NCBI RefSeq assembly: GCF_033472595.1
Contig: NZ_CP137642.1
Location: 1,907,384-1,971,383 of the forward strand
Direction: 5' to 3'
DNA: 64,000 nucleotides
Origin: Methanoculleus receptaculi
GTDB taxonomy: Archaea; Halobacteriota; Methanomicrobia; Methanomicrobiales; Methanoculleaceae
The position numbers and the translations under genes were made by a program. Positions 46,321-55,061 of this stretch are shown one piece after another (position 1 is the stretch's first letter; every line of letters begins with the position of its first letter). The notes under the pieces are model-generated. The model was not told the DNA's origin. It did no database searches and saw only the letters and a list, made by a program, of their open reading frames with translations.

Positions 46321-46928
46321 GCGTGGGGCTCGGCCCGGGCGACCCGGAACTCCTGACTCTGCGGGCGGTCAGGCTCCTTCGAGAGGCAAAAGCCGTGTTT
46401 GTCCCGGGCAAACTGGCCTGCGACCTGGTCAGGCCGTACCGGGCCGATGCGGTCGTCCTTAAATTCCCTATGACGAACGATGAGGGCTACATCCGGAGGT
46501 GTCTTGAGGAGAACGCCGACCGGATTGCGCCTCACGCCATGGAGGGGCTTGCGGTATTCGGGATCCTTGGCGACCCGAACTTCTACTCGACATTCTCCCG
46601 GCTCGCCGGGGTGATCGCAGAGCGCCACCCGGGAGTCTCGTTTGCGACCGAACCCGGGGTCAGTTCCATCACGGCGTTTGCATCGGTGGCAAACGTCCCG
46701 GTCTCCGGGCGGGTTCTGGTCTCTGACGGGAACGGAGAGGAGTCAAGGGTCATCATGAAGGTCCGGCGGCCGGCGGCGCTTGCGGCTGACCTGAGAGAGG
46801 AGGGGTTCTCGGAGTTTGTGCTGGTGGAACGGATGTTCATGCCGGAAGAACGGGTCTACCGCGGGGACGAACTTCCCGAGGAGAGCGACTACTTCTCGAT
46901 CCTCTTTGCGAGGCGGTCGCATGAATAA
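46311..46928 (+). CDS. cbiL: Cobalt-factor II C20-methyltransferase
   Basis: A 205-residue member of the tetrapyrrole methylase family: GVGLGPGDPELLTLRAVRLL, GILGDPNFYSTFSRLA, EPGVSSITAFASVANVPV, which adds the C20 methyl group to cobalt-factor II. FPMTNDEGYI and the length fit CbiL rather than CbiF or CbiH. Overlaps cbiT at its start and cbiF at its end (8 bases), a tightly coupled operon. Confidence 0.93.
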   Translation: MLVGVGLGPGDPELLTLRAVRLLREAKAVFVPGKLACDLVRPYRADAVVLKFPMTNDEGYIRRCLEENADRIAPHAMEGLAVFGILGDPNFYSTFSRLAGVIAERHPGVSFATEPGVSSITAFASVANVPVSGRVLVSDGNGEESRVIMKVRRPAALAADLREEGFSEFVLVERMFMPEERVYRGDELPEESDYFSILFARRSHE

Positions 46929-47637
46929 GGTCTACATAGTTGGCGCGGGGCCGGGAGCGCCCGACCTGATCACCGTCAGGGGTATGGATCTGCTCCGGAA
47001 AGCGGACGTCCTGATATACGCGGGCTCTCTTGTGAACCCGGCGCTTGTTGAGGAGTCGGGGGCGGCGCTGAAACTTGACAGCCAGAATATGAAACTTGAT
47101 GAGATAGTCGGCGCGATCGAGGAGCACATCCGCGCCGGGGAACTCGTGGTCAGGCTCCATTCCGGCGATCCGTCGCTCTACGGCGCGATAGTCGAGCAGA
47201 TGGCCGAACTTGAGCGCCGGGGGATCGAGGCCGAGATCGTGCCCGGGGTCTCATCGCTCTTTGCGGCCTCGGCGGCGCTCAGGACGCAGTTTACCCTTCG
47301 CGATGTCTCCGAGAGCCTGGTCATCACCCGGCCGGCGGGGGCGACGCTTGAACGTGACCTGATCCCGGAGTTCTCCAGGCTCGGCCAGACTATGGTGGTC
47401 TTTCTCGGGACGGAACGGATGGAGGATGTCCTCGCCCGGGTCGAGTGCCCACCCGATACACCGGCGGCGGTTGTCTACCACGCATCCTGGCCTGACGAGA
47501 AGGTTGTCCTGGGGACTGTGGCCGATATCGCCGGGAAGGCCCGTGCTGCCGGGATCGAGCGGACGGCGCTGATAATCATCGGCAGGGTGGTGGACCCGGC
47601 AAGATCAGGGTTCAGGAGGTCGGTCCTCTACTCATGA
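46921..47637 (+). CDS. cbiF: Cobalt-precorrin-4 C11-methyltransferase
   Basis: A 238-residue tetrapyrrole methylase. MNKVYIVGAGPGAPDLITVR, ADVLIYAGSLVNPALVE, LHSGDPSLYGAIVEQM, EIVPGVSSLFAASAALR and the closing TALIIIGRVVDPA are typical of CbiF/CobM. Start ATG 46921 lies inside the end of cbiL; the stop overlaps cbiG (ATGA). Confidence 0.95.
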   Translation: MNKVYIVGAGPGAPDLITVRGMDLLRKADVLIYAGSLVNPALVEESGAALKLDSQNMKLDEIVGAIEEHIRAGELVVRLHSGDPSLYGAIVEQMAELERRGIEAEIVPGVSSLFAASAALRTQFTLRDVSESLVITRPAGATLERDLIPEFSRLGQTMVVFLGTERMEDVLARVECPPDTPAAVVYHASWPDEKVVLGTVADIAGKARAAGIERTALIIIGRVVDPARSGFRRSVLYS

Positions 47638-48506
47638 CCGGGACTGTCGTGGTCGCTCTCGACCGGTTCCTGCCTTCCGCCCGGAGGATCGCCGAGACGC
47701 TCGGTGCCGACCTGGTCGCCTACACATCCGGGGTCTTCGCGGATCTCTTCGGCCGATACGACCGGATTGTCGCCCTGATGTCTGCCGGGATAGCCGTCAG
47801 GGGGGTGGCGCCGCTCTTGGTCGAGAAGTGGCGCGACCCTGCGGTGGTGGTTGTGAGCCCCGACCTACGTTACGCCGTCCCGATCGTCGGGGGGCATCAC
47901 GGCGGAAACGACCTTGCGCGGGAACTTGCCGGGATCGGGATCACGCCGGTGATCACGACCGCGACCGAGACACAGGGCCGGGACTCTGTCGAGGGTATTG
48001 CCGCGCGGTCGGGCTGCGATATCGTGAACCGCGACTCCACCAGGGCGGTGAACGCTGCGATGCTCGATTCGGATCTGCCGCTCTACGCCATCAGGGGCCC
48101 CGCTATCGTCGTTGCGGGGCCGGGAGTCTCCATCCTCGTCCGGAAGGGGGACTACGTTGTTGGTATTGGTTGCCGGAAGGGCGCTGCGGCAGGCGCTGTC
48201 GCCGGAGCGCTGCGGCAGGCGCTGGAGCAGGCCGGGATCGCGCCTGAAGACGTATTTATCTATGCAACCACCGCAAAGAAACGGGGGGAGGCGGGTCTGC
48301 GTGATGCTGTTGCGGAACTCGGGGGCAACCTGGTCTATTTAGACGACGATACCCTGAACGCCCAGAGAGCCCCATCCCCCTCCCGCGCCCAGTTGATCGG
48401 GCTGGCCGGGGTTGCAGAACCGGCGGCTCTTGCGATCTCGAAGCGAAAAGAACTGGTTCTTGCCAAACAGACCTATGGATGTGTCACCGTTGCAATCGCA
48501 CGATAA
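47634..48506 (+). CDS. cbiG: Cobalt-precorrin-5A hydrolase
   Basis: A 290-residue CbiG, which opens the delta-lactone and releases the two-carbon fragment as acetaldehyde during ring contraction. IVALMSAGIAVRGVAPLL, VVSPDLRYAVPIVGGHHGGN and the C-terminal VGIGCRKGAAAGAVAGALRQ are the family blocks. Start overlaps cbiF by 4 bases, and the 3' end overlaps cbiH by 32 bases. Confidence 0.94.
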   Translation: MTGTVVVALDRFLPSARRIAETLGADLVAYTSGVFADLFGRYDRIVALMSAGIAVRGVAPLLVEKWRDPAVVVVSPDLRYAVPIVGGHHGGNDLARELAGIGITPVITTATETQGRDSVEGIAARSGCDIVNRDSTRAVNAAMLDSDLPLYAIRGPAIVVAGPGVSILVRKGDYVVGIGCRKGAAAGAVAGALRQALEQAGIAPEDVFIYATTAKKRGEAGLRDAVAELGGNLVYLDDDTLNAQRAPSPSRAQLIGLAGVAEPAALAISKRKELVLAKQTYGCVTVAIAR

Positions 48507-49269
48507 AAGAGGCAAGTTATACATAGTCGGCACGGGTCCCGGCGACCTGCTGCACATAACCCCCCGGGCTCTGAAAGCCCTGGCCGAGGCCGAGTGTGTC
48601 ATCGGTAACGGCATCTACCTTGACCTGGTGATGCCGGTGATCGCGGGCAAAGAGGTCATCCGTAGCAGCATGGGCCGGGAGGTCGAGCGGGCCTCGCGTG
48701 CGCTCGACCTTGCACGTGACCGCACGATCGCGATGGTGAGCGGCGGCGATGCCGGGGTATACGGGATGGCAGGCATAGTCCTGGAGGTGGCCGAAAGTTC
48801 GGGCTCGACGGTCGAGATCGAGGTCATCCCCGGGATCACGGCCGCTCTCTCGGCAGCGGCACGACTCGGTTCGCCGTTGTCCGGGGACTACGTGACGATT
48901 AGCCTCTCGGATCTCCTGACGCCGCTGGAGGAGATCGAGCGGAGGCTCGACCTTGCGTTCCAGATGGGGGTGCCGGTCGTCCTCTACAACCCTCGTTCCA
49001 GGGGACGGCCGCACAACCTGGAAACGGCGATCGGGATCGCCCGCCGGCACCTCCCGGACGAGACGCCGGTCGGGGTGGTCAGGAACGCCTACCGGGATGG
49101 GGAGGAGCGGCTTATCACGACGCTCGGGGAGTTTAACGAGCACATCTCATTTGTGGATATGCACTCGATCGTATTTGTCGGCGGAGAGGAGACAAGGATC
49201 TGGAGGAATGAGACTGATGAGAGAGGGATCATCACCCCGAGGGGATACCACCGGAAGTACGTATACTGA
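48475..49269 (+). CDS. cbiH: Cobalt-factor III C17-methyltransferase
   Basis: A 264-residue tetrapyrrole methylase that adds the C17 methyl and triggers ring contraction. KLYIVGTGPGDLLHITPRAL, MVSGGDAGVYGMAGIVLEVA, EVIPGITAALSAAARLGSPL, LYNPRSRGRPHNLETAIGIA identify CbiH/CobJ. I start at ATG 48475, inside cbiG; the frame is open further but that is the cbiG region. Overlaps cbiC by 53 bases at its end, the longest overlap of the operon. Confidence 0.94.
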   Translation: MDVSPLQSHDKRGKLYIVGTGPGDLLHITPRALKALAEAECVIGNGIYLDLVMPVIAGKEVIRSSMGREVERASRALDLARDRTIAMVSGGDAGVYGMAGIVLEVAESSGSTVEIEVIPGITAALSAAARLGSPLSGDYVTISLSDLLTPLEEIERRLDLAFQMGVPVVLYNPRSRGRPHNLETAIGIARRHLPDETPVGVVRNAYRDGEERLITTLGEFNEHISFVDMHSIVFVGGEETRIWRNETDERGIITPRGYHRKYVY

Positions 49270-49906
49270 CCTTGCGGCGGTCACCCCGGAGGCTTACGCG
49301 ATAGCAAGCGCGAGCAGGAGCCTGGCGCGGGAACAGCTGGGGAATGCCACGCCCGAGGACAGGATCCGGCAGCGGTGCTCGATCGCGGTCGGAGACTTTG
49401 CAATGGCCGATCTGATGCGGTTCTCCGGCGGCCCGGTCGAGGCCGGGGTCGCCGCGCTTGAACGCCGGGCGCCTATAATCGTCGATATCCGGATGGTACA
49501 GGCAGGGGTATTGAGACGGGGGCATTCAAGCGAGATCATCTGCGCCCTTGACCACGGGGAGGAGATCGCGATGGAGCGCGGGATCACCCGGACGTCGGCG
49601 GGGTTCCTTGCCCTGCGCGACCGCCTGGAAGGCTCGATCGTTGTCATAGGGAACGCTCCCTCGGCGCTTCTCGTCGTCTGCGGGATGATACGGGGGGGTG
49701 TCCACCCGGCGCTGGTCATCGGGACGCCGGTGGGGTTTGTTAACGCTGCGGAGTCAAAAGAGGAGCTCCGGGCGCTTGGTACTATCCCCTCGGTCTCGAA
49801 CATCGGCACCCGCGGCGGGACGCCGGTAGCGGTTGCGGCGGTAAACGAGATCATCACGATCTATGCCGAGCGTGAAGGTCATGCGGGATCCGGTCACTGG
49901 GTTTGA
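49217..49906 (+). CDS. cbiC: Cobalt-precorrin-8 methylmutase
   Basis: A 229-residue enzyme that moves the C11 methyl to C12 to form cobyrinate. RQRCSIAVGDFAMADLMRF, APIIVDIRMVQAGVLRR, and SALLVVCGMIRGGVHPALVI with GTPVGFVNAAESKEEL are CbiC/CobH blocks. ATG 49217 is chosen since GGAGG lies 10 bases upstream; ATG 49208 is too close to it. The N-terminus overlaps cbiH and the C-terminus cbiD (26 bases). Confidence 0.94.
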   Translation: MREGSSPRGDTTGSTYTDLAAVTPEAYAIASASRSLAREQLGNATPEDRIRQRCSIAVGDFAMADLMRFSGGPVEAGVAALERRAPIIVDIRMVQAGVLRRGHSSEIICALDHGEEIAMERGITRTSAGFLALRDRLEGSIVVIGNAPSALLVVCGMIRGGVHPALVIGTPVGFVNAAESKEELRALGTIPSVSNIGTRGGTPVAVAAVNEIITIYAEREGHAGSGHWV

Positions 49907-50894
49907 GTATCCGAATGAGTGGGTCGCGGCCTGCCGCTCTCCGGAACTCCTCGACGACGTGCAGCGTGGTCTTGCGGTTCTGACAGCCTCGGGGCTGGTT
50001 CTCCGTCGGGGGTTCTCGACCGGGACGACTGCCGCCGCGGCCTGCAAGGCAGCGGTTCTCTCGCTTGCCCTCGGTACCGTGAAGGAGGTGGAGGTCAGAC
50101 TGCCATGCGGCATCGCCGTCAGGCTCCCGGTGGACGCCTGCCGCGGTCAGGCGTCGTGCCGGAAGGACGCGGGGGACTACACCGCGGACGTGACCGCGGG
50201 GCTTGAGTTCGTCGCGACGGCGGCACCCTCTCTCAATGATGGAGCACACTTCGTCCCGGGGGAGGGGATAGGGAGTTTCGCCCGCGACACCCCACGCCAT
50301 CGCCAGGGGACGCCCGCGATCAGCGCCCCGGCGCTTGAGTGTATCCAGCGCTCGATCGACGAGGCGATGGAGGAGACCGGGTTATCCGGGGCGACGATCA
50401 TCCTCACCGTCCCGCGGGGTGCTGAGGTGGCGCAGAAGACACTGAACCCGAAGGTCGGGGTGCACGCCGGGATATCGGTGCTCGGGACGACGGGGCTTGT
50501 GGAACCCTGGGACGACCACGTGACGGAGGGGGTTCTCGACCGGATTGCACGCTCTGCTGCGGTGGTGCTGACGACCGGACGGCTCGGGCTGCGATACTCC
50601 CGGCTCCTCTTCCCGGAACGCGAGGCTATCCTGGTCGGGAACCATCTTGATGAAGCGCTCCAGGCTGCCGCGGGCGGTGATCCGATCGTCTGCGGGTTGC
50701 CGGGCCTGATCCTGAGGTTCATGAACCCGCAGATCCTTGAGGGAACGGGCTGTGCGACGGTGGAGGAACTGATGGCGACCGCCGGGGGGGAGGTGGTGCT
50801 CCGCCGCGAACTTGAGGCGTTCCGGTCGCGGTATCCCGGTGTCAGGGTCGTGATCGTCGACCGCGGTGGCCGGGTTCTCGGGGAGTCGCCATGA
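49881..50894 (+). CDS. cbiD: Cobalt-precorrin-5B C1-methyltransferase
   Basis: A 337-residue CbiD, which methylates C1 using SAM without a standard methylase fold. MRDPVTGFEYP start, RRGFSTGTTAAAACKAAVLS, KDAGDYTADVTAGLE, NPKVGVHAGISVLGTTGLVE, LGLRYSRLLFPE are family blocks. ATG at 49881 with AAGGTC just before it matches the family; six further codons are open upstream. Overlaps cbiE by 4 bases (ATGA). Confidence 0.95.
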   Translation: MRDPVTGFEYPNEWVAACRSPELLDDVQRGLAVLTASGLVLRRGFSTGTTAAAACKAAVLSLALGTVKEVEVRLPCGIAVRLPVDACRGQASCRKDAGDYTADVTAGLEFVATAAPSLNDGAHFVPGEGIGSFARDTPRHRQGTPAISAPALECIQRSIDEAMEETGLSGATIILTVPRGAEVAQKTLNPKVGVHAGISVLGTTGLVEPWDDHVTEGVLDRIARSAAVVLTTGRLGLRYSRLLFPEREAILVGNHLDEALQAAAGGDPIVCGLPGLILRFMNPQILEGTGCATVEELMATAGGEVVLRRELEAFRSRYPGVRVVIVDRGGRVLGESP

Positions 50895-51478
50895 AGATAA
50901 TCGGTGTTGGCTGCGGTCCCGGGATGCTGACAGCGGAGGCTGTGAGGGTTCTTAAGGATGCGTCGGTTGTCTATGGCTCCGCGAGGGCGATCGCGCTTGC
51001 CCGTGACGCCATCCCGCCGGGGTGTGAGGTGCACGGGATCACGGATTACCGGAGCCTGCGCTCGCTCCCCCGCGATGCGGTCGTCCTCTCGACGGGCGAC
51101 CCGATGCTTGCGGGGCTCGGGCCGCTCCTGGAGGGTGATGTCGTTCCCGGGATCTCATCGCTGCAGGTTGCGTTTGCGAGGCTAAGACTCCCGCTCGCGA
51201 GGGTGGCGGTTGTCCGGGCCCACGGGAATGACCATGACCACGCCGTCGCCAGCGCCATTGAAGAGATAGAGAGGGGCCGGGTCGTCTTCATCATAACCGA
51301 CCCTGCCTTTGAGGTCAGTGCGCTTGCGGCTCTCCTCCCCCCGGCAGCCCGGGTCGCCGTCTGCGAGGACCTGGGTTACCCGACGGAGCGGATCGCTACC
51401 GGAACGGCGGCAGAGCCGCCGTCGCCACGCGGGGATCTCTTCGTGGTGGTGGCCTGGGAGGATGAGGCGGCGCCCTGA
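50891..51478 (+). CDS. cbiE: Cobalt-precorrin-6B C5-methyltransferase subunit
   Basis: A 195-residue tetrapyrrole methylase, partner of CbiT: MKIIGVGCGPGMLTAEAVRV, AVVLSTGDPMLAGLGPLL, VVPGISSLQVAFARLRLP, AHGNDHDHAV. Last gene of the operon. The operon has every ring methylase and CbiG, CbiC, CbiD, but no cbiJ (precorrin-6A reductase) and no cbiX/cbiK chelatase in the window. Convergent with the DNA methyltransferase, 12 bases apart. Confidence 0.93.
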   Translation: MKIIGVGCGPGMLTAEAVRVLKDASVVYGSARAIALARDAIPPGCEVHGITDYRSLRSLPRDAVVLSTGDPMLAGLGPLLEGDVVPGISSLQVAFARLRLPLARVAVVRAHGNDHDHAVASAIEEIERGRVVFIITDPAFEVSALAALLPPAARVAVCEDLGYPTERIATGTAAEPPSPRGDLFVVVAWEDEAAP

Positions 51479-51490
51479 GAGGCCCGTTCA

Positions 51491-52507
51491 TCAACGCTGC
51501 TGCCTGTAGACTCTCCCACCGCCGGTCACGACACCCTCTTTCCTGAGCATCTTCTCGATCGCCCACCGGCCCCGGCCGAGTTCTTCCGCGAGCGTCTCGA
51601 CCGCTCTCTTCTTCGTCCCTCCAGACTCGATGACCTCGCTGAACCGGGAGACCAGCGTCTCGCGTTCCGCATCCGACCAGGGCCTGCCCTGGTTTCTGGG
51701 CGCCCCGGTCTCCGGTCTCCTCAGCGTCGGCAGCAGGCATCCCGGCCGGATCGCCCGGGTCTCCTCGATCATGCGCTCGAAGATCTCTTCTGAGACCTCA
51801 AACCCGGTCACCCGCCGGTTGAGACCTATGGCAGCCTTTGCGGTCGAGAACCCGCCCAGGAACATATCGCAGACCAGGTCACCCTCGTTGCTGCTGTACT
51901 GGATCATCTTTGTGAGGAGTTGGGCCGGGAGTTCGTTCTTGTTCTTTGCCCGGCCGGGTTTGTAGTCGCGGTTGATGCACCAGACGTCCTCGCGGTCACT
52001 GTAGTTCAGCGACCGGTTATCCGGCCCGCGTTCCAGAGCGCCGTAACGCGACTCTAGGTTAAAAGTCCTCTCTCCACCCGGTTTTTCGTAGAAGAGGATG
52101 TGGTAGTGGGAGGAGATGTACTTCCGGCTGGTGTAGACTCCGAAGTTGTAGCGCCAGATGATGTGGTTGACCTCACGAAGATGCGTCCCCCGGAGAGCGT
52201 GGAGGATGTGGTAGAGGTTTGTGTAGCCCGAGACTATGTATATAGAGCCCCCGGGTCTTAGTATACGTTCAGCCTCAGCGATCCATCTACAGCTGAACTC
52301 ACCGTAGTCGGCTGCGGCGACCTCGACATAACCGTCGATGACAAACCTCTCGTCCCGGTTGTAGTGACGGTGCAGCCGGCCGCCGTTGATACCGTAGGGC
52401 GGGTCGGTGATGATCAGGTCGATCGAGTCGTCGGGTATGTGTGCAGCGGCCCCGCTGATGCAGTCACCGTTGTAGAAGGTGTTGCCGCAGACCTCCTCCG
52501 ACCTCAT
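51491..52507 (-). CDS. Solitary beta-class DNA methyltransferase with C-terminal HTH
   Basis: A 338-residue DNA amino-methyltransferase (N6-adenine or N4-cytosine). Motif IV DPPYG (35-39) comes first and motif I (DMFLGGFSTAKAAIGLNRRV, about 215-235) later, the beta-class order. A C-terminal block RPWSDAERETLVSRFSEVIE ending in AEELGRGRWAIEKMLRKEGV looks like a helix-turn-helix or SANT-type domain. There is no restriction enzyme gene on either side, so it is an orphan methylase that may mark DNA or guard against a restriction enzyme elsewhere. Confidence 0.88.
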   Translation of the reverse strand: MRSEEVCGNTFYNGDCISGAAAHIPDDSIDLIITDPPYGINGGRLHRHYNRDERFVIDGYVEVAAADYGEFSCRWIAEAERILRPGGSIYIVSGYTNLYHILHALRGTHLREVNHIIWRYNFGVYTSRKYISSHYHILFYEKPGGERTFNLESRYGALERGPDNRSLNYSDREDVWCINRDYKPGRAKNKNELPAQLLTKMIQYSSNEGDLVCDMFLGGFSTAKAAIGLNRRVTGFEVSEEIFERMIEETRAIRPGCLLPTLRRPETGAPRNQGRPWSDAERETLVSRFSEVIESGGTKKRAVETLAEELGRGRWAIEKMLRKEGVVTGGGRVYRQQR

Positions 52508-52625
52508 GCATATCCCCGGTGTACCGGGTTTGACCCTCCATCGCGATAAGATACTCGGATGGTGGGGAGGGGGCTATTGATGTCATGTGGAGGGATTCAC
52601 CCTCCACACAACACAAACCCTCCCC

Positions 52626-53348
52626 TCACCACCACCTTGCCTTACTTTTGCGCTCTCTCAACCGTTTTTTGCGCAGCCTCAGGGCCACCACGGCGGCAAT
52701 GATCGTGACAAGTATGGCGGCCAGTAGACCCAGGCCCAGGGCGTTGTTCACGCGGTATATATCGAGGAGGAGATCAGCGCCAAGAGCGATCAGGAGGCTG
52801 GATAAAAACGATCCCGTGCAGACACAGAGAAAGACCTGTGCCTTCTCCAGCCCCAGCAACCTGCCAAGGAGCGAGCCGTTTGTCGACCCGGTGCCCTGGA
52901 AGGGAAAGAAAACAACGAGGATAAGCCCGATCGTCGAGAAACGCCTGACCCATGGCCGTGCCTCAAAGAATTCCCGGCCTGCCCTCATACCGCTCTCAAT
53001 CAACCGGCCGATGAGCGGAATCTTCAGCGCCAGATCGAAGTTCCAGACGATGAAGAGCGATACCGCTGCATCCACCATGAAGATGGCAAACGTGACAAGC
53101 CACCAGGGGTAACCCACCATTATCGCGATAGGGATGATCGACTCCTTTCCCGCAGGAGGGATGAAGTAGGCGGCAAGCAGCCCCGAGAGGTTGAGGAAAT
53201 CCTGGTATGGCAGGAGGAGGTAGAGGATCGCAAAAAGTATAATCCCGATCCCGAAAGGGAGGAGGAACTTTATGGGACCGGCAATGTAGCGATTCTCGAG
53301 GATGGTCCTCCACCATACCCGCTGCGATACACCCGTTGCATCATCCAT
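52626..53348 (-). CDS. Putative small multidrug-export family membrane protein
   Basis: A 240-residue protein with about five hydrophobic segments. PPAGKESIIPIAIMVGYPWW fits the COG2426/PF06695 family (small multidrug export, named without strong functional proof), whose members have a conserved Gly-x-Glu-x-x-Ile-Pro loop. FFPFQGTGSTNGSLLGRLLG is a second conserved-looking loop. The C-terminal tail is Arg/Lys-rich. It stands alone, with a 118-base gap to the methyltransferase. Substrate unknown. Confidence 0.7.
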   Translation of the reverse strand: MDDATGVSQRVWWRTILENRYIAGPIKFLLPFGIGIILFAILYLLLPYQDFLNLSGLLAAYFIPPAGKESIIPIAIMVGYPWWLVTFAIFMVDAAVSLFIVWNFDLALKIPLIGRLIESGMRAGREFFEARPWVRRFSTIGLILVVFFPFQGTGSTNGSLLGRLLGLEKAQVFLCVCTGSFLSSLLIALGADLLLDIYRVNNALGLGLLAAILVTIIAAVVALRLRKKRLRERKSKARWW

Positions 53349-53468
53349 GATTCGCCCCTCGATCCCGCACGGGAAGGCTTCCCCATTACATCTGGAGGCT
53401 CCCTGTTAATACATTACCCATAGATGGATCCAGCATCTTCAAGTCCGCGGAACGCAAGGATAGGTAGC

Positions 53469-53735
53469 ATGACCTCTCCTCCTGCCACCCGATCGCCCCG
53501 CAACCTCCCGCTCGTCGAGGCAGGGAGCCGGGAGAGCGCCCTCTGCACAATCGCGAACGTCGCGGCCGCTCTTGAGACGCTGCGAGAGGTGCGAAAACAC
53601 GTCCGCGGCGACCACAAGCGCCGCCTCGACGATGTAGCGGTGATCCTCCGCGTAATCGCGTTCGACACCCAGGCAACCTACGCGATCACCGATGACGAGG
53701 CGCGTGAGTTCATCAGGAACTGCCGCCCGGTGTGA
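53469..53735 (+). CDS. Small hypothetical protein
   Basis: An 88-residue frame with a protein-like helical C-terminal part (SALCTIANVAAALETLREVR, LDDVAVILRVIAFDTQATYA). GGATAGGT lies a few bases before ATG 53469. Its 3' end overlaps the convergent gene by 23 bases. The opposite strand here is also open but looks like a shadow. No function is suggested. Confidence 0.5.
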   Translation: MTSPPATRSPRNLPLVEAGSRESALCTIANVAAALETLREVRKHVRGDHKRRLDDVAVILRVIAFDTQATYAITDDEAREFIRNCRPV

Positions 53736-54957
53736 GATCGCCGGGCAGCACCGGATCGGTGAGGATGCGGGCAAAACGTTCCCACCGGTCAGTGCCACTC
53801 CCCACATACTCCCGGACGAGCCGGCAACCCCCGAAGATCGCCACCGGGTATCCCCGGAACTCCTCGATGAACCGGAGCCGGGCCTCTGCCCCCTCCCGGT
53901 CAAGGAGCAGGACGTCCTGGAGGAACCTGCACGCCTCCTCCCGCGAGAGGAGGCTGGCGAGATACCCCCGGGTGATGCGGGCGTTCCCCGCAACTTCCAG
54001 GGCGGCGGCCGCGCCGGCAACGGTATCCAGGAGACCTGCGTCCGCCGGGTCAAACCCCGCCAGCGGAAAGAGAACCTCCTCGTAGAACCGCACGCGTTCG
54101 CGGTCAGGAAAGATCATCTCCTCACCATAGAGGGCGGCACCCTCAGCAACCGTCGTGAACGGTGATGCCAGCGGAATGACCGAGTGCTCGATCCAGCCCC
54201 GGACACGGACGAGCGCCGCCTCCCGGATCGCCCGGATCGTGTGGCGGCCAGGGTAGCCCTGGCGGCAGGCGTGAGAGAGCACCCGATCGATGGTGAATGG
54301 GGTGGTGGTGCTCACCCCGACCAGGCTTCTCCCGCCCCCCTGATAGCGGCTGCAGCCCTCCCCGCTGAGAGCGGCAACCTCAAGATGCTCTCCTGCCGGG
54401 AGCGGCAGGTGTTCCGCTGTCCGCCGGCGGCTTTCGGCAAACGCTGCTGCAAAGACCGTTTCCAGCCGGTCGGCCGGGACAAGGAACGACTCCATAAAAC
54501 CCCGGTAACGGGAGGCAAGGTCCCCCGTGCCGGGTAGATGGGAATCAAGCGTTGTGTGAAGTCCCCCGTAGTAATCCGGATCGTCCTCCGGTGCCGCGAT
54601 GCCAAAGAGTGATCTAACCTCGGCATCGAAGTCGGGGCGCTTCCCCGCCAGGATCGCGGCACGGGACTCAAGCGCCCGGATCATCCCCTGGAGATAGGCG
54701 CGGCGCCTCCTCCACGGATCGTCCAGGTGCCCGGGTTCGATCCGATCAAGGGTCGCAAGGAGGTCTGCGGCGTAACCGGCGACTCGATCCGGCGGGACGC
54801 TGACCGTGAGCGCCTCCTCTCGCACCGCCTCCGGCCCGAAATAAGTCTCCACAAAATTCGGATCGTGTTTCCCCAGCCAGAGCACGCATTTGACGTAGAA
54901 TCGCGCGACAGCATCCATATCTGCGGCGTTCTCTCCTGTGTATGTTGAAGGCTCCAT
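53713..54957 (-). CDS. DUF885-like peptidase relative with altered metal site
   Basis: A 414-residue soluble, helix-rich protein. Its best landmark is SHACRQGYPGRHTIRAIREA (about 228-247), resembling the HE-x-YPGHH zinc motif of DUF885/M32-like peptidases but with the leading His-Glu replaced by His-Ala-Cys and Arg inside the second half. His229 and His239 remain. Either it is a different metal site or an inactive relative; family membership is inferred from this one motif. Divergent from the kinase-like gene, 104 bases between starts. Confidence 0.55.
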   Translation of the reverse strand: MEPSTYTGENAADMDAVARFYVKCVLWLGKHDPNFVETYFGPEAVREEALTVSVPPDRVAGYAADLLATLDRIEPGHLDDPWRRRRAYLQGMIRALESRAAILAGKRPDFDAEVRSLFGIAAPEDDPDYYGGLHTTLDSHLPGTGDLASRYRGFMESFLVPADRLETVFAAAFAESRRRTAEHLPLPAGEHLEVAALSGEGCSRYQGGGRSLVGVSTTTPFTIDRVLSHACRQGYPGRHTIRAIREAALVRVRGWIEHSVIPLASPFTTVAEGAALYGEEMIFPDRERVRFYEEVLFPLAGFDPADAGLLDTVAGAAAALEVAGNARITRGYLASLLSREEACRFLQDVLLLDREGAEARLRFIEEFRGYPVAIFGGCRLVREYVGSGTDRWERFARILTDPVLPGDLTPGGSS

Positions 54958-55061
54958 CCACCACTCCCGGAGACTTATGGGCTCCGGGGCTACTTAACAC
55001 CGCCGTGAGGCTCCATCTCCTTGCAGAGGGTTTAACCTCCCACGCGCCAACCTCAGGGGTG

